A stretch of DNA of 64,000 bases, taken from NCBI RefSeq assembly GCF_012272815.1, contig NZ_JAAWWL010000001.1, positions 1,142,154 through 1,206,153 on the forward strand, given 5' to 3'. This document shows, one piece after another, positions 42,149 to 52,828 of this stretch (position 1 is the stretch's first letter; every line of letters starts with the position of its first letter). Made by a program: the position numbers and the translations under genes. This DNA comes from Croceivirga thetidis. Its GTDB lineage: Bacteria > Bacteroidota > Bacteroidia > Flavobacteriales > Flavobacteriaceae. The notes beneath the pieces were generated by a model that worked only from the letters and a program-made list of their open reading frames with translations, was not told the DNA's origin and searched no databases.

Positions 42149-42219
42149 TGGGCGATTGCAAAGGAAACATATTTTAGGCTAGTTTCAAAATTGATTATTG
42201 ACCAGCAAGTTTTGTGATT

Positions 42220-42933
42220 ATGGAGAATTTAAAAGGAAAAGTTGCCTACATAACCGGTGGGAGTAAAGGAATTGGTTTGGGTGTTGCAAAGTGCCTCTTG
42301 GATTCAGGAATGAACGTAGCGATTAGCGGGCGTGACCAATCTGCATTGAATGAGGCATTAGCACTGCTAGGGAATCAAGATAACATTTTACCTATTGTCT
42401 CCAATGTGACCAAGTATGAAGATGAACTCGAAGCGGTAAAAATGATTAACGCTAAATGGGGGCAATTAGATGTGGTTTTGGCAAATGCAGGAGTGGGTCA
42501 TTTTGCACCCGTAGATGAGATGTCTCATGACCAGTGGAATCAAATGATTAATACTAACCTCACGGGGGTATTTAATACGTTAAAGGCTACCGTAGAAGCT
42601 CTGAAGGAGTCAAAGGGCTATTACATGACCCTAGCCAGTCTTGCAGGCACAAATTTCTTTCCTTCAGGTGCAGGTTATAATGCAACCAAATTTGGGGTTG
42701 TAGGTTTTACCCAAGCCGCGATGTTGGATTTACGAAAATATGATATAAAGGTCACTACGATTATGCCTGGTTCGGTAGCTACCCATTTCAATAACAATGA
42801 GCCTTCAGACAAAGATTCATGGAAGATACAACCTGAAGACATGGGCAAACTGGTGGTTGATTTGTTGACGATGCACCCTAGAACCCTACCCAGTAAAATA
42901 GAAGTGCGGCCAAGTAGACCTGACTTAAAATAG
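42220..42933 (+). CDS. SDR family oxidoreductase
   Basis: The 237-residue protein has the NAD(P)-binding motif AYITGGSKGIGLGVA, the structural NAG motif in LANAGVGHF, and the catalytic Ser and YxxxK in TLASLAGTNF/GAGYNATKFG. A 3-oxoacyl-reductase-like enzyme, but the substrate is unknown. ATG at 42220 preferred to GTG at 42214. The neighbour on the opposite strand converges with 2 bases between stop codons. Confidence 0.9.
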   Translation: MENLKGKVAYITGGSKGIGLGVAKCLLDSGMNVAISGRDQSALNEALALLGNQDNILPIVSNVTKYEDELEAVKMINAKWGQLDVVLANAGVGHFAPVDEMSHDQWNQMINTNLTGVFNTLKATVEALKESKGYYMTLASLAGTNFFPSGAGYNATKFGVVGFTQAAMLDLRKYDIKVTTIMPGSVATHFNNNEPSDKDSWKIQPEDMGKLVVDLLTMHPRTLPSKIEVRPSRPDLK

Positions 42934-42935
42934 AT

Positions 42936-45632
42936 TTATTCCCCTGTATCAATAAAGGGAATTTCGGGATTCAATATTTCTTCATACAGCAGGTTAAGAC
43001 GCTCCTCGAATTGATCAATAACGATATCTGAACATGGGTGTTCAAATTCTTTTGCCCTAGTTAAAAGATGAATTTTTTCATTAGGCTTCTTAACTGCCAA
43101 AATTCCAGCTTCATTTAAGACTGTTCCATTCTTTCTTTTAAGTAATACATAGCATAAAAGCTGAAAAGCCTGGCTATATTTTGGTTCTGAAAATAAGGGT
43201 TCAATGGCATCTATTTTTAAACCGCTGGTATTCACTGTGCCAGTTTTGTAATCTATAATTCTGAGTGTACCGTCTATTTCGTCTATTCGGTCCAATTTTC
43301 CTTTTAAAACGAAGGGTGTATTCGCATTCGATTCAGAAATGGTGGCAATCAGACTTTCTTCTAATGATAGAATTTTGAAGTCGTGGCTTAAAGCAATGAC
43401 CTTGTCTCTTTTTATTACTGATTGAATGTATTTGATAAGTACGTTGTAAAGTATCAGATTTTTTCCTTGATAAATAGCTGATTTGTCATAGTGCTTTTGA
43501 AAATGACTTAAGATGTGACTTTCAACGAAAGGAAGGAGATTAGTAAAGTCTTCTTCTTGAAGGGATTTCTTTGGTAATAATTTATAGATTGACTCAAGGG
43601 AATCATGTACAATGGTTCCGAGTATATTATATGCCACATTTTCGTCAACATTTTCTGATTCACCAATTTTAAGAATATGTCTTTTGTAAAATTGATATGG
43701 GTTTTTAATGTAAACACTCAGAGATGAGGGAGACAGTCCATTTTCCAGTTTTTTAGCCAATTCACTCAAAAGCAAGGGAGTTTTTGATATTTGATTTGCC
43801 TGCTTTTTTTTGTAATTGAATTTGGGTGAAACCAATTTATGAGTAATGAAAGGCTCAAGGTTGGGATCTGCAAGTAATTGATGGATAAATCTACTTGGCT
43901 GTCCACCATTCAGAACATCTGGTTCGGTATTATAGGTCAGGTATACGTTTTTGGCTCTTTGCAATAACCTATAAAAATGATAGGTGTAAATAGCATCTTT
44001 TTCCTTTACTGTTGGCAGGCCAAATTCTTTTTTGACATCGTAGGGAATAAAAGAATTAACCGCTTTTCCGGCTGGGAGAATTCCCTCATTTAAAGAAGTT
44101 ACAATAACGGTTTCAAAATCCAACGCTCTAGTCTCTAAAACACCCATTACCTGCAGACCTTTATCGGGGTTCCCCCTGAAATTGAGCTTCCCTTTGGATA
44201 TAAAAGAATTCAACACTAATTCGAATGAATTGATATCCTCAAGGAAGGGATAGGCAGTAATAGAATCATAATAGCCTATCAGAAAATTTTCAAGTTGTGA
44301 AATTGCTTCTTTTTCAATTGATGAAAGGTCTTTCTTGTTGGACACAATTTTCAAGATTTCTCTAATAGATTGAATAAATTCACTTGCTTTTAGATTGTCA
44401 ACAAATAAAAATTCAAATGTCGGGTCAGAGAGGAAATCTTTAAAGCTTGGAGCATCTATATAAATAAGGTTATGTTTTTTTATGTTCTTAGAAAGAGCCG
44501 AACACTTTCCATCTGATACAAATACCCCTGTTGTGGGCATTGATAAAAAATTCAATACTTCTTGATATGGGTAACCTTTTTCGTTTAAACTTTTTTTCAA
44601 CTTTAGAATTGACTCTACAAACTTTATAATTATTGATAATTGTAGTGGATAGCCCATACTAACATTAAGATTCTTGATATGGGGAGGGATAGAGTTCAAG
44701 AGCAATGGTAAAAGGGTTTCATCTGCCAATACCAATGCAACAGGTTTGGTATTGATATCGATTTCTTCCAGTAATTTCCCAACGTATTGTGCTTGGGCCG
44801 TATTTTTTGGTGCCCCTATTATTGAAATATGTTGTTTTTTTAAATAGTCATTTGTTGAACACAGTAATTGCTTCGCTGCGTTTTTAATGAAATAATTACG
44901 GTTTTTTCGATAGAAATAACCTGCTTCATGAATGGAATCAGAGCGAAAATGGTCGTCCAAATCCCAATAGATTTTACTGTTAGTATGTTCTAGTAGAAAA
45001 TTAAAAATATATTTCTCCGCTTCGTTCAGTGCATTTAAACCAATAATGAAAAAGCTCTTTTCTGTATTAGAGGAAACAAATTCAGAAATTTTCTCACTTG
45101 CTACACAATATTGAATTCCTTGACTACCTTTTTTTTGGTCTATTAGCTCTTTTCTGTATTTCTCATATAATTGAGATGCCTTAGCAGAAAATTTGGCATA
45201 TTCCTTTATTAGTTTGGTCGGAACATTGTTTGGATTCCAATTCTTTATTCTCTCAATAGCCTCTAAATACCCGTATAGCTTTTCATGTGCTATCAAGTAT
45301 CTATCTATTTCATTGAAATCTCCTAAGATTGTATTGCTCCACCCACTAAATACCGAGAATGTATCATTTTCCTCTGGATTGAGTGATTTGTATAAATCAA
45401 AAAGCACAAACTGTTGTTCAAGTTCATCGGCTGTCTCTAGACCAGAAACCTCTTTAATAAACTGCTCAACCGAAAGCATTGCAGGGCTAAAAATGGGCGT
45501 CTGATATTTATTGGCCAGTAATTTTTTTAAGGCACGAATTGAGCGATTACTTGGTAGAATGAAAACTGTATGTTCTAAAGTTTTATACTCTAGAAGAATA
45601 TCATCAATAACCCTATTTAAAAAAGACTGCAT
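42936..45632 (-). CDS. addB: AddB-like PD-(D/E)XK nuclease/inactivated helicase subunit
   Basis: From the ATG at 45632 the product has 898 residues. The N-terminal part has helicase-like segments (HTVFILPSNRSIRALKKLL), without a clear functional Walker A, and the C-terminal part has the RecB-type nuclease motif GKLDRIDEIDGTLRIIDYKTG (as the region near 810-830). This is the AddB layout. It would pair with the AddA-like gene at 48349-51462 to process double-strand ends. The 4Fe-4S cysteines of B. subtilis AddB are not evident. Convergent with the SDR gene. Confidence 0.85.
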   Translation of the reverse strand: MQSFLNRVIDDILLEYKTLEHTVFILPSNRSIRALKKLLANKYQTPIFSPAMLSVEQFIKEVSGLETADELEQQFVLFDLYKSLNPEENDTFSVFSGWSNTILGDFNEIDRYLIAHEKLYGYLEAIERIKNWNPNNVPTKLIKEYAKFSAKASQLYEKYRKELIDQKKGSQGIQYCVASEKISEFVSSNTEKSFFIIGLNALNEAEKYIFNFLLEHTNSKIYWDLDDHFRSDSIHEAGYFYRKNRNYFIKNAAKQLLCSTNDYLKKQHISIIGAPKNTAQAQYVGKLLEEIDINTKPVALVLADETLLPLLLNSIPPHIKNLNVSMGYPLQLSIIIKFVESILKLKKSLNEKGYPYQEVLNFLSMPTTGVFVSDGKCSALSKNIKKHNLIYIDAPSFKDFLSDPTFEFLFVDNLKASEFIQSIREILKIVSNKKDLSSIEKEAISQLENFLIGYYDSITAYPFLEDINSFELVLNSFISKGKLNFRGNPDKGLQVMGVLETRALDFETVIVTSLNEGILPAGKAVNSFIPYDVKKEFGLPTVKEKDAIYTYHFYRLLQRAKNVYLTYNTEPDVLNGGQPSRFIHQLLADPNLEPFITHKLVSPKFNYKKKQANQISKTPLLLSELAKKLENGLSPSSLSVYIKNPYQFYKRHILKIGESENVDENVAYNILGTIVHDSLESIYKLLPKKSLQEEDFTNLLPFVESHILSHFQKHYDKSAIYQGKNLILYNVLIKYIQSVIKRDKVIALSHDFKILSLEESLIATISESNANTPFVLKGKLDRIDEIDGTLRIIDYKTGTVNTSGLKIDAIEPLFSEPKYSQAFQLLCYVLLKRKNGTVLNEAGILAVKKPNEKIHLLTRAKEFEHPCSDIVIDQFEERLNLLYEEILNPEIPFIDTGE

Positions 45633-45640
45633 AAAACAAA

Positions 45641-45665
45641 AAAGCCCTGGCATTGCCAGGGCTTT
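45641..45665 (-). terminator. Rho-independent terminator of the OmpA gene
   Basis: AAAGCCCTGGC (45641-45651) and GCCAGGGCTTT (45655-45665) form an 11-base GC-rich stem with a 3-base loop. On the minus strand it is followed by TTTTGTTTTATG. It lies 27 bases beyond the OmpA stop and just upstream of the addB start. Confidence 0.88.
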
Positions 45666-45691
45666 AAAGATATTAAGAAAGTTACTTAAAC

Positions 45692-47050
45692 TTATTTAAT
45701 CAAGTTGATTTCAACTCTTCTGTTTTGAGCTCTACCAGCTCTAGTATTGTTTGTAGCGATTGGCTTCTCTTCACCATATCCAATAGCACTTAATCTGTCA
45801 GATCCAATGCCTTCGTTGATTAAGAAATCACGAACTGCATTAGCACGCTTGTCAGAAAGGCTTTGATTTAATTTCGCACTACCTACACTATCAGTGTGAC
45901 CTTCAACAGTAAATTTAGCAGTTGGATATTCATTCAAGATTTGAATGATATCAACCATTACTGATGTAGACTCAGCTTTGATTGAAGACTTTCCAGTATC
46001 AAACAAGATTGTTCTAGCATAATCGTTCAATTGTTTTTGAACCTCTTCAGTTACTTCTGGGCAACCGTTGTTAGCAACAGTACCAGCAACTTCTGGACAT
46101 TGATCATCTTTGTCCAATACGCCGTCACCATCACCATCAGGCCATGGGCATCCACCGTTCTCTGCAGGACCAGCTTCGTTAGGACACTGATCATCTTTAT
46201 CAGCTACACCATCGCCATCAGCATCAGGGCAACCAGCAAGTTCAGCTTTACCAGCTTCGTTAGGACAAGCATCATCTTTATCAGCGATACCATCACCATC
46301 AGCATCAGGACAGCCGTTCATTTCTTTTGAACCAGCTTCGTTAGGACAAGAATCTTTACCATCTTCGATACCATCACCGTCAGAATCAGGACAACCGTTG
46401 AAAGCTTCTAAACCAGCTACTTCTGGACAAGCGTCATCTTTGTCATAAATACCATCACCATCAGTGTCAGTACCACCGAATCTAACGTTGATACCACCTA
46501 AATGTTGAAAGTGCTTAACACCGTAATCTTCGAAAGCGTGCTTGTAAGACGTTTGAAGTACAACACCGATGTTATCTGAGAACCAGTAATTAAAACCAAT
46601 ACCACCATTAACAGTACCAGCTCCAATTTCATCAACCCAAGTATATCCACCACCAACTTCGATGAAAGGGTCTAGTTTTGTATTTCTAAGGATGTTGTAC
46701 TTAATAGTACCGTCGATAGCATAGTGCGATAAATCGTCTACACTTACATCTCCTAGTTTATCAATTCTGTTTAATGAACCACGAGCTCCTACAGAAAAGC
46801 CGTCGCCTATGTATCGCGATACGCCAATGTAAGATACAGATGGAAGAATATTCCAGTGATCAGAAACGTTAAAATATTCATCAAACAAGGTGCCAGTAGG
46901 ATAGGCAGCACTTGCATCGTTAGTTGGCCACACATCAATTGCGTTTACACCAAAGCTAACTTGCCAAGGGTTGTTTTCGTCTTGAGCTTGTAGATTGTTA
47001 GCACCTATAATCAATAGCGCAACAACCAATAATTTGCTAAGATGTTTCAT
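45692..47050 (-). CDS. OmpA-family outer membrane protein with thrombospondin type 3 repeats
   Basis: The 452-residue product has a signal peptide (about 1-22, ending NNLQAQ), an N-terminal beta-barrel (about 25-190; alternating aromatic strands), and five or six calcium-binding TSP3 repeats (about 195-330; pattern DxDGDGIxDKDDxCP). A C-terminal OmpA domain follows ([34 protein letters not shown]; peptidoglycan-binding). It links the outer membrane to peptidoglycan and is probably abundant. The gene has its own consensus promoter and strong terminator. Confidence 0.93.
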   Translation of the reverse strand: MKHLSKLLVVALLIIGANNLQAQDENNPWQVSFGVNAIDVWPTNDASAAYPTGTLFDEYFNVSDHWNILPSVSYIGVSRYIGDGFSVGARGSLNRIDKLGDVSVDDLSHYAIDGTIKYNILRNTKLDPFIEVGGGYTWVDEIGAGTVNGGIGFNYWFSDNIGVVLQTSYKHAFEDYGVKHFQHLGGINVRFGGTDTDGDGIYDKDDACPEVAGLEAFNGCPDSDGDGIEDGKDSCPNEAGSKEMNGCPDADGDGIADKDDACPNEAGKAELAGCPDADGDGVADKDDQCPNEAGPAENGGCPWPDGDGDGVLDKDDQCPEVAGTVANNGCPEVTEEVQKQLNDYARTILFDTGKSSIKAESTSVMVDIIQILNEYPTAKFTVEGHTDSVGSAKLNQSLSDKRANAVRDFLINEGIGSDRLSAIGYGEEKPIATNNTRAGRAQNRRVEINLIK

Positions 47051-47084
47051 GTTCTAAATTTTAAGTTTAAGTGTTTGTCAGCTG

Positions 47085-47115
47085 CAAATGTAAGTTGTTA
47101 AGAACTATTAACAAA
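47085..47115 (-). promoter_or_regulatory. Consensus Bacteroidota promoter of the OmpA gene
   Basis: On the minus strand TTTG (complement of 47112-47115), 19 bases, then TACATTTG (complement of 47085-47092), a perfect TAnnTTTG. The start site would be near 47079, about 29 bases before the ATG. It is the best consensus promoter seen in the window and supports the phylum assignment. Confidence 0.8.
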
Positions 47116-47153
47116 ATTCACAACTTATTTTTTTAGTAGGGTAAAATATTGTG

Positions 47154-48347
47154 CTAAATGATATTTAACTCCTTCCCAACCTCAGTAAAAACAGAAATGG
47201 CCTTATCAAGATGTTCTTTAGTATGAGAAGCCGAAAGTTGAACTCTTATTCGTGCTTTTCCTTTGGGAACAACCGGGTAAAAGAACCCAATAACGTAGAT
47301 TCCCTTTTCCAAAAGTTCATTGGCCATTGTTTGTGATAATTTAGCATCGTAGAGCATAATTGGTACAATGGCTGAGTCACCGTCAACAATGTCAAATCCA
47401 GCTTTTAGTATTCCTTCCTTAAAATAACTGGTGTTTTCTTGGAGTATATCCCTTAACGTAGTGTTGTTTTCGAGCATTTCAAAAACCTTTATTGAGGCTC
47501 CAACTATTGCTGGGGCCAAAGAATTTGAAAATAGATATGGTCTTGAACGTTGACGCAATATCTCGATTATTTCCTTTTTGCCAGTTGTATAACCACCCAT
47601 GGCCCCACCTAGAGCTTTACCAAGTGTACCCGTAATGATATCTATTTTGCCCATAACACCTTTTTCTTCAAGAGTGCCTCGTCCAGTTTCTCCTATAAAT
47701 CCTGCCGAATGACATTCGTCGATCATTACTAAGGCGTCATATTTCTCTGCTAATTCACAGATATCATCGAGTGGCGCCAAGAGACCATCCATCGAGAAGA
47801 CACCATCGGTTACGATTATCCTAAATCTAGAACCATCTGATGTGGCTACTTTTAGTTGATTTTCCAAATCAAGCATATCATTGTTTGCATATCGATAGCG
47901 TTTTGCCTTACACAATCGCACCCCATCAATAATTGAAGCATGATTTAAAGAATCTGATATTATAGCGTCTTCAGCCGTAAGGAGTGGCTCAAAAACCCCA
48001 CCATTAGCATCAAAGGCAGCCGCATAAAGTATGGTATCCTCTGTGCCATAAAACGATGCGATTTTTGCTTCCAATTCTTTATGTATGTCTTGCGTACCAC
48101 AAATAAACCGAACCGATGACATACCAAAACCGTGCGTATCCAAGGTCTTTTTAGCGGCTTCCACAACTTCTGGGTGCGAGGAAAGTCCTAAGTAATTGTT
48201 TGCACAAAAGTTGATTACCTCTTGACCTGAATCCAATTTGATAACCGCTCCTTGAGATGAGGTAATAATGCGTTCTTCTTTAAACAATCCCTCGTCCTTA
48301 ATATTTTTTAACTCCGTTTCAAGGTGTTCTTTAATTTGACCGTACAT
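47154..48347 (-). CDS. kbl: Glycine C-acetyltransferase (2-amino-3-ketobutyrate CoA ligase)
   Basis: The 397-residue PLP enzyme of the alpha-oxoamine synthase family has the start [44 protein letters not shown], the PLP lysine in [15 protein letters not shown] and [18 protein letters not shown]. These fit KBL, which splits 2-amino-3-ketobutyrate into glycine and acetyl-CoA in threonine breakdown. The start is one base after the addA stop, so it is co-transcribed with addA. Confidence 0.93.
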   Translation of the reverse strand: MYGQIKEHLETELKNIKDEGLFKEERIITSSQGAVIKLDSGQEVINFCANNYLGLSSHPEVVEAAKKTLDTHGFGMSSVRFICGTQDIHKELEAKIASFYGTEDTILYAAAFDANGGVFEPLLTAEDAIISDSLNHASIIDGVRLCKAKRYRYANNDMLDLENQLKVATSDGSRFRIIVTDGVFSMDGLLAPLDDICELAEKYDALVMIDECHSAGFIGETGRGTLEEKGVMGKIDIITGTLGKALGGAMGGYTTGKKEIIEILRQRSRPYLFSNSLAPAIVGASIKVFEMLENNTTLRDILQENTSYFKEGILKAGFDIVDGDSAIVPIMLYDAKLSQTMANELLEKGIYVIGFFYPVVPKGKARIRVQLSASHTKEHLDKAISVFTEVGKELNII

Positions 48348-48348
48348 T

Positions 48349-51300
48349 TTAAATAGCTAAAGTTTTGATGTTATCGTTTATGTATACTAGAATTTTATTT
48401 TCTATCGTAAAGCCCATTTTTCCAAGGCAATCTGCATACTCGGATAATTGTGTCTTGTGTTTTGATGATTCAACCCCTGTTTTGTAATCTATTATGGTTG
48501 CGTTAGCTCCATCAATAATGATTTTATCAGGCCGAACTTGAGTGCCATCCTCCTTTAAAATTTCTACCTCATTTAATACTTCTAGTCCTTTTTTGAAATA
48601 ATGATTCAAATCATCATGATGTACAACTTTTTTAATTGTCTCTTCAAGATGATTTGCACTATCAAAGGAAAGTTTATTATTAATCCGAGCCTTGTTAACT
48701 GCTTTCGAAATATCATGTTCTTCAAAAACATTAGCCAATGCTTCATGGACAAGGGTACCATAAAACATTGACTGTTTGGTTTCAGAGGTTGAATTTAGTT
48801 TAGTTTCCGCAGAAATATCGAAGTTGTACTCCAGAAAAGACTGCCCAGAATAGTCAATTGGCAATGAGGTGTTTGTCTCATGAATTTCTGCATTTTGTAC
48901 CAGCTCTCCAATGGCATAATTATCATTGCTCTCAGCAAATTCCCTTTCTCTATTAACGTATTCATTAAAAAGTGAAGAATAGGAATCGTTCTTCGAAGAT
49001 GATATTTTGTTTACGGGTGTACTTATAATGTATAAGCCTAATACCGCTCTGGTAAGTGCAACATACAATACATTGAAGTCGTCAAGTTCTGCTTTTTGAT
49101 TTTCAATTTCATGAGCACTTTTTGAAATATTGGAAAAATGCTCCATATATCTGTTGTTTTTAACCAAAAGTTCTGAAAAACCAGCGAACTGTTCTTTATT
49201 TACCTGAAACCAAAGGTTTTCTTGCTTAGTAGCATCATTGATTACACTGTCAGCGAAGGGATAAATTACAAAAGGAAATTCCAATCCTTTGGCTTTATGA
49301 ATGGTCATTATTTGAATTGCATTTTCACCTTCATTAAACCTAACCGAAAGTTTTTCGCTATGTACTCCCCAAAATTCTAAAAAGTCAAGTATTGACCCTT
49401 TCTTCTTGTTTTCAAATTCAAATAATTCATCAATGAAGAAATTTAAAAAAGCACTGGACTGTTTTGCAAGATCAAAGGTTATAATCAATTCATGCGCAAG
49501 CGAAAGTAAACCTAAACTTTTCAGTGAATCAATCTTTAATTCATAGGTTTCTTCAATAAACTGAGGAAATCTAACAAGATTTTCGCGTATAAAATCGTGT
49601 GAACCCTTTTTGTCCAGATAGTTAAGTATATTAAAAATATCTTCCTCAGATTCCGGGTTTACCAAAATTCTGAAAAACGATAGGATAAACTGAACTTCAG
49701 TATTGTTCTTTAAAAGGAGCGCTTCACTTGAAACTATTGGTATATTCTGTTGTTGAAGAAAGTCTGCCATGGTAATTCCGTCTTTCTTTGATCTTACCAA
49801 AATGCATATGTCTTCAAATAGATATCCTTTATTTAAAATTGATTGGATTATCTCTTTCGTTTTATTGCAGTGAGGGCTTTCATTTATAGGGTTGATGTTT
49901 TTCTTGGGCAGGAAAGATATGCTAACAATCCCGCCTTTTTTGGTGTTGGTTAGTTGCTGGTTTCCATCTTTATAGGCCTTTGCGAATTCTGTATTTGAAA
50001 ATTTTGTAGAACAAAAAGAAAAAAAAGAATTATTGAAATTCACAATTTCCTCATGACTACGCCAATTTTTTGAAAGTTGTTCAATTTCAGGGGAAACCAT
50101 AAATGGATTTTCATTTTGAACCACTAAGTCCAAAAACTGTTTTGGCTCTCCACCTCTCCAACGGTAAATAGATTGTTTCACGTCACCAACCAAGAACAAT
50201 GAGCCCGTTTTTCCCTTTAAATTTTCACTTTCAAGTGCATGCGAGATTAAGGGAATCAGGTTATTCCACTGTAGAGTTGAGGTATCTTGAAATTCGTCTA
50301 TAAAATAATTTTGATAACGCTCTCCTAAACGTTCGTATATGTAGGGTACAGGTTGCTTTTTCAGTTCTTGGGAGATTAGTTGATTGAATTCAGGAATAGT
50401 AAGAAAGCCTTCTTCTTTTTTAAGGGTCTCGAATTCAGTAATGATTTCTGCCAATAGTGATAATGGGACAACATTTTTTTGACACTTTTTTAAAAACTCT
50501 GACTTATTAAAAGAAGTCATGATTACTTCAAAGAATTTTACGAATTCTGGAAGCAATGAATTAATCGAACTTTTAATTGTTTCGTCCTTGGTCTTGGTGT
50601 AAAGTGGTTCTTCCCCAAAGTTCTGCTTCCACTTTGCAGTGAAATTTAGTATGCCGGGATTGTTTTTGGCTTGCTCAAGGAATTTTGGAAAATAGCTGCG
50701 ATTAAAATCAGAAAATTCGAGTCCAGACTCATCAATCAATTTCAGGCATTTCGTTGCAGATTCTTTGATGGTGCTTGAATAATTGATTTCTTGCGATTTC
50801 AGGGTGTTTTTTAAATCAACAAAATCGCTTTGTGATTTTGATTTGAGGTTTAAGAGATGATTGTAATGATTTTCGTTGAAGATCAGTTTCCCAATTTCAA
50901 GCAAGTTTTGAACGATATCCCAACTTTTATCATCTTCGATTTTTTCCAATGAAAAGTCTATCAATGTTTTAGTAAGAACCTCGTCACTACCGACCCTATT
51001 TAAAATTCTGGAAATAACTTGCCCAAGTATTAAATCCGTATCAAGCTCAACCTCAAAATTTTGGGCAACTTTTAGATCTTTTGCAAATGTGCGTATTAGG
51101 TTATGGTTGAATCCGTCTATGGTCGTGATCTCGAAGAAAGCGTAATTATGTAGAAGACGTTTGAGTACTTTTTTGGATTTATCTTTTAGTCCCGAATAGG
51201 ATAAATTCAATTCTAAAGACAGTTCCGTGAAGAGCGTATTGTCTTGAGCTACTGATTCATTGAATGCGAAGTCTTTTAAATTGTTCAAGATTCGCTGTCT

Positions 51301-51462
51301 CATTTCACCAACTGCTTTGTTGGTAAATGTAATTGCTAAAAGGTTTCTCAAATTCTGACCCCCCTCCGGATTCAATAAAAGAGAAAGATAAGCTTTGGCC
51401 AAACGATATGTTTTTCCAGTTCCGGCAGATGCACTTAATATTTTAAAATTTGAGGTTTTCAA
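48349..51462 (-). CDS. addA: AddA/RecB-like UvrD-type helicase-nuclease
   Basis: The 1037-residue protein has Walker [14 protein letters not shown] (near 9-21), motif Ia [13 protein letters not shown], motif [15 protein letters not shown], motif [19 protein letters not shown], motif [17 protein letters not shown] and motif [13 protein letters not shown]. The C-terminal PD-(D/E)XK nuclease is marked by [16 protein letters not shown]. This is the AddA layout for end resection in recombination. It pairs with addB but is separated from it by kbl and the OmpA gene. Confidence 0.92.
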   Translation of the reverse strand: MKTSNFKILSASAGTGKTYRLAKAYLSLLLNPEGGQNLRNLLAITFTNKAVGEMRQRILNNLKDFAFNESVAQDNTLFTELSLELNLSYSGLKDKSKKVLKRLLHNYAFFEITTIDGFNHNLIRTFAKDLKVAQNFEVELDTDLILGQVISRILNRVGSDEVLTKTLIDFSLEKIEDDKSWDIVQNLLEIGKLIFNENHYNHLLNLKSKSQSDFVDLKNTLKSQEINYSSTIKESATKCLKLIDESGLEFSDFNRSYFPKFLEQAKNNPGILNFTAKWKQNFGEEPLYTKTKDETIKSSINSLLPEFVKFFEVIMTSFNKSEFLKKCQKNVVPLSLLAEIITEFETLKKEEGFLTIPEFNQLISQELKKQPVPYIYERLGERYQNYFIDEFQDTSTLQWNNLIPLISHALESENLKGKTGSLFLVGDVKQSIYRWRGGEPKQFLDLVVQNENPFMVSPEIEQLSKNWRSHEEIVNFNNSFFSFCSTKFSNTEFAKAYKDGNQQLTNTKKGGIVSISFLPKKNINPINESPHCNKTKEIIQSILNKGYLFEDICILVRSKKDGITMADFLQQQNIPIVSSEALLLKNNTEVQFILSFFRILVNPESEEDIFNILNYLDKKGSHDFIRENLVRFPQFIEETYELKIDSLKSLGLLSLAHELIITFDLAKQSSAFLNFFIDELFEFENKKKGSILDFLEFWGVHSEKLSVRFNEGENAIQIMTIHKAKGLEFPFVIYPFADSVINDATKQENLWFQVNKEQFAGFSELLVKNNRYMEHFSNISKSAHEIENQKAELDDFNVLYVALTRAVLGLYIISTPVNKISSSKNDSYSSLFNEYVNREREFAESNDNYAIGELVQNAEIHETNTSLPIDYSGQSFLEYNFDISAETKLNSTSETKQSMFYGTLVHEALANVFEEHDISKAVNKARINNKLSFDSANHLEETIKKVVHHDDLNHYFKKGLEVLNEVEILKEDGTQVRPDKIIIDGANATIIDYKTGVESSKHKTQLSEYADCLGKMGFTIENKILVYINDNIKTLAI

Positions 51463-51532
51463 AGTAGTTACAAAGTACGTAATCTTAGAATCTTCTTAAC
51501 ATTAAGCGCAATACTTTTAAATGTTAAAGCTG

Positions 51533-51540
51533 TATTTTTG
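51533..51540 (+). promoter_or_regulatory. -7 element of sodA
   Basis: TATTTTTG fits TAnnTTTG exactly and lies 35 bases before the ATG at 51576. No clear TTG is seen at the -33 distance. The same octamer occurs in front of acpP at 57082-57089. Confidence 0.5.
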
Positions 51541-51575
51541 AAAGACACGAAAAAATTAACTTAAAACAATACAAA

Positions 51576-52184
51576 ATGGCTTTTGAACTACCTAATTTAC
51601 CATATGACTATGATGCTTTGGAACCGCATATTGACGCCCGTACTATGGAAATACACCATACAAAACATCATAACGGTTACACTACAAAATTAAATGCTGC
51701 CATTGCTGGGACTGATTTGGAAGGGAAGGATATCTTGGACATTCTAGGAGGTCTCGATATGTCTAACGGGGCAGTTCGAAATAACGGAGGTGGATTTTAT
51801 AATCACTCGTTATTCTGGGAAGTTATGTCGCCTGACGGAGGGGGCAACCCTTCAGGTGAACTAGCTGATGCAATAAATAGCGCATTTGGTTCTTTTGATG
51901 CTTTCAAGGAAAAATTCAGTGCTGCTGCAGGAACTCGTTTTGGTTCAGGTTGGGCTTGGCTTTGTGTTATGCCAGGTGGCAATCTTGAAGTTTGCTCCAC
52001 ACCTAACCAAGATAATCCGCTAATGCCTGAAACAGGATGTGGAGGAACACCTATTTTGGGATTGGATGTTTGGGAGCATGCGTATTACCTAAATTATCAG
52101 AATAGAAGGCCAGACTATGTGACCGCTTTTTTCAACGTAATCAATTGGGACAAAGTAGCAGAGAATTACGCCAGCGGAAAGTAA
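51576..52184 (+). CDS. sodA: Superoxide dismutase [Fe/Mn]
   Basis: The 202-residue enzyme has the metal ligands in HTKHHNGY (His26 region), [15 protein letters not shown] and the [15 protein letters not shown] segment (Asp and His). The N-terminal [21 protein letters not shown] is typical. Metal preference cannot be told with certainty. It removes superoxide in the cytoplasm. A strong terminator follows. Confidence 0.95.
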   Translation: MAFELPNLPYDYDALEPHIDARTMEIHHTKHHNGYTTKLNAAIAGTDLEGKDILDILGGLDMSNGAVRNNGGGFYNHSLFWEVMSPDGGGNPSGELADAINSAFGSFDAFKEKFSAAAGTRFGSGWAWLCVMPGGNLEVCSTPNQDNPLMPETGCGGTPILGLDVWEHAYYLNYQNRRPDYVTAFFNVINWDKVAENYASGK

Positions 52185-52212
52185 CTCGTAATAACAATTA
52201 AATCATAATTAG

Positions 52213-52238
52213 AACGCACCTATTTGGTGCGTTTTTTT
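52213..52238 (+). terminator. Rho-independent terminator of sodA
   Basis: AACGCACC (52213-52220) pairs with GGTGCGTT (52226-52233) around TATTT, followed by a run of T to 52238. Confidence 0.85.
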
Positions 52239-52254
52239 GTGGGTTGATTTATGT

Positions 52255-52328
52255 GAATAGAAAAGGGCAGGAAAACCTGCCCTTTTCGTCCCAAATCTTA
52301 CCATAAACTTAACCTACTTATGCTATGG
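52255..52328 (-). ncRNA. Small-RNA-like unit 1 (of three tandem copies)
   Basis: On the minus strand TTTG, 19 bases, TAATTTAG (complement of 52334-52341), then 5 bases, then the conserved block that begins CCATAGCATAAGTAGG (from 52328 down) and ends TAAGATTTGGG, then a 12-base terminator stem (AAAAGGGCAGG/CCTGCCCTTTT, loop TTTT on the transcript) with TTTTC. The unit is about 74 bases. Of the three, this copy has the best -33 element. A coding role is unlikely because only the few codons after a shared ATG (MVRFG) are conserved. Confidence 0.6.
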
Positions 52329-52436
52329 CGAGACTAAATTACTGGTATTGTGTTAAATAACAAAAAAATATAAGGTTTTTTTAGCTTTTGAAAGGGTGTG
52401 ATTTGGAAAATATAAAGTCTAAAATGTTGGTAGTCA

Positions 52437-52511
52437 AACAAAAAGAAGGCAGGTATTAACCTGCCTTCTCACCCCAAATCTTACCATGAACTTAACCTAC
52501 TTATGCTATGG
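52437..52511 (-). ncRNA. Small-RNA-like unit 2 (of three tandem copies)
   Basis: On the minus strand a perfect -7 element TACATTTG (complement of 52517-52524) stands 5 bases before the conserved block starting CCATAGCATAAGTAGG at 52511. It is followed by a 10-base terminator stem (AGAAGGCAGG/CCTGCCTTCT, 6-base loop) and TTTTGTTTG. The -7 octamer is the same as that of the OmpA gene. Spacing of promoter, block and terminator is the same as in units 1 and 3, while the terminator stems differ in sequence. Confidence 0.65.
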
Positions 52512-52654
52512 TTTTCCAAATGTACTTCAAGCTGCTTCGAGGGCCTTTATTTATTAGATAAACACCGCTAAATTGGGTTGAAATACCAGTAAGGGATAAT
52601 TTGATTTCAACTATTGAGGAAAAGGAGTACAATTCTTGAAAGCTGGATTGCTAG

Positions 52655-52729
52655 AAAATAAAAAAGGTGGAAAGAATCCACCTTTTTTGCCCCAAATCTT
52701 ACCATGAACTTAACCTACTTATGCTATGG
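52655..52729 (-). ncRNA. Small-RNA-like unit 3 (of three tandem copies)
   Basis: On the minus strand TAAATTAG (complement of 52735-52742), 5 bases, the conserved block from 52729, then an 11-base terminator stem (AAAAAAGGTGG/CCACCTTTTTT, 7-base loop) running into TTTTTTATTTT. It is the copy nearest to purF (stop at 52829), with about 100 bases between. The block is identical to that of unit 2 across about 38 bases. Confidence 0.65.
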
Positions 52730-52828
52730 TGATTCTAATTTACTTCTTGAGAATTGTATAAAATTAAAAAGACGCTAAAATGTTAATTTCATCGACGAAC
52801 GGTACTTAAGTATGGATGAAATGAAGTT

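Larger units (their letters stand above)
52239..52828. other. Intergenic stretch holding the three small-RNA-like units
   Basis: Between the sodA terminator and the purF stop codon there is no protein gene. The only structure seen is the three copies described separately, all on the minus strand and about 180-220 bases apart. The spacers (52342-52436, 52525-52654 and 52743-52828) are AT-rich and show no clear relation to each other. Confidence 0.7.

Noticed and set aside
46031-46330. Open frame antisense to the OmpA gene
   Set aside because: It mirrors the TSP3 repeats and has a repetitive [13 protein letters not shown]-type pattern; a shadow of the repeats.
46070-46450. Tandem repeats resembling a CRISPR-like or satellite array
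   Set aside because: They are the coding repeats for the calcium-binding TSP3 units (DxDGDGxxDxxDxCP) and not spaced unique sequences.
52255-52729. Short peptides (MVRFG...) in the three repeats
   Set aside because: After the shared MVRFG the frames differ in sequence and length and run through terminator stems, so conservation follows RNA structure and not protein.
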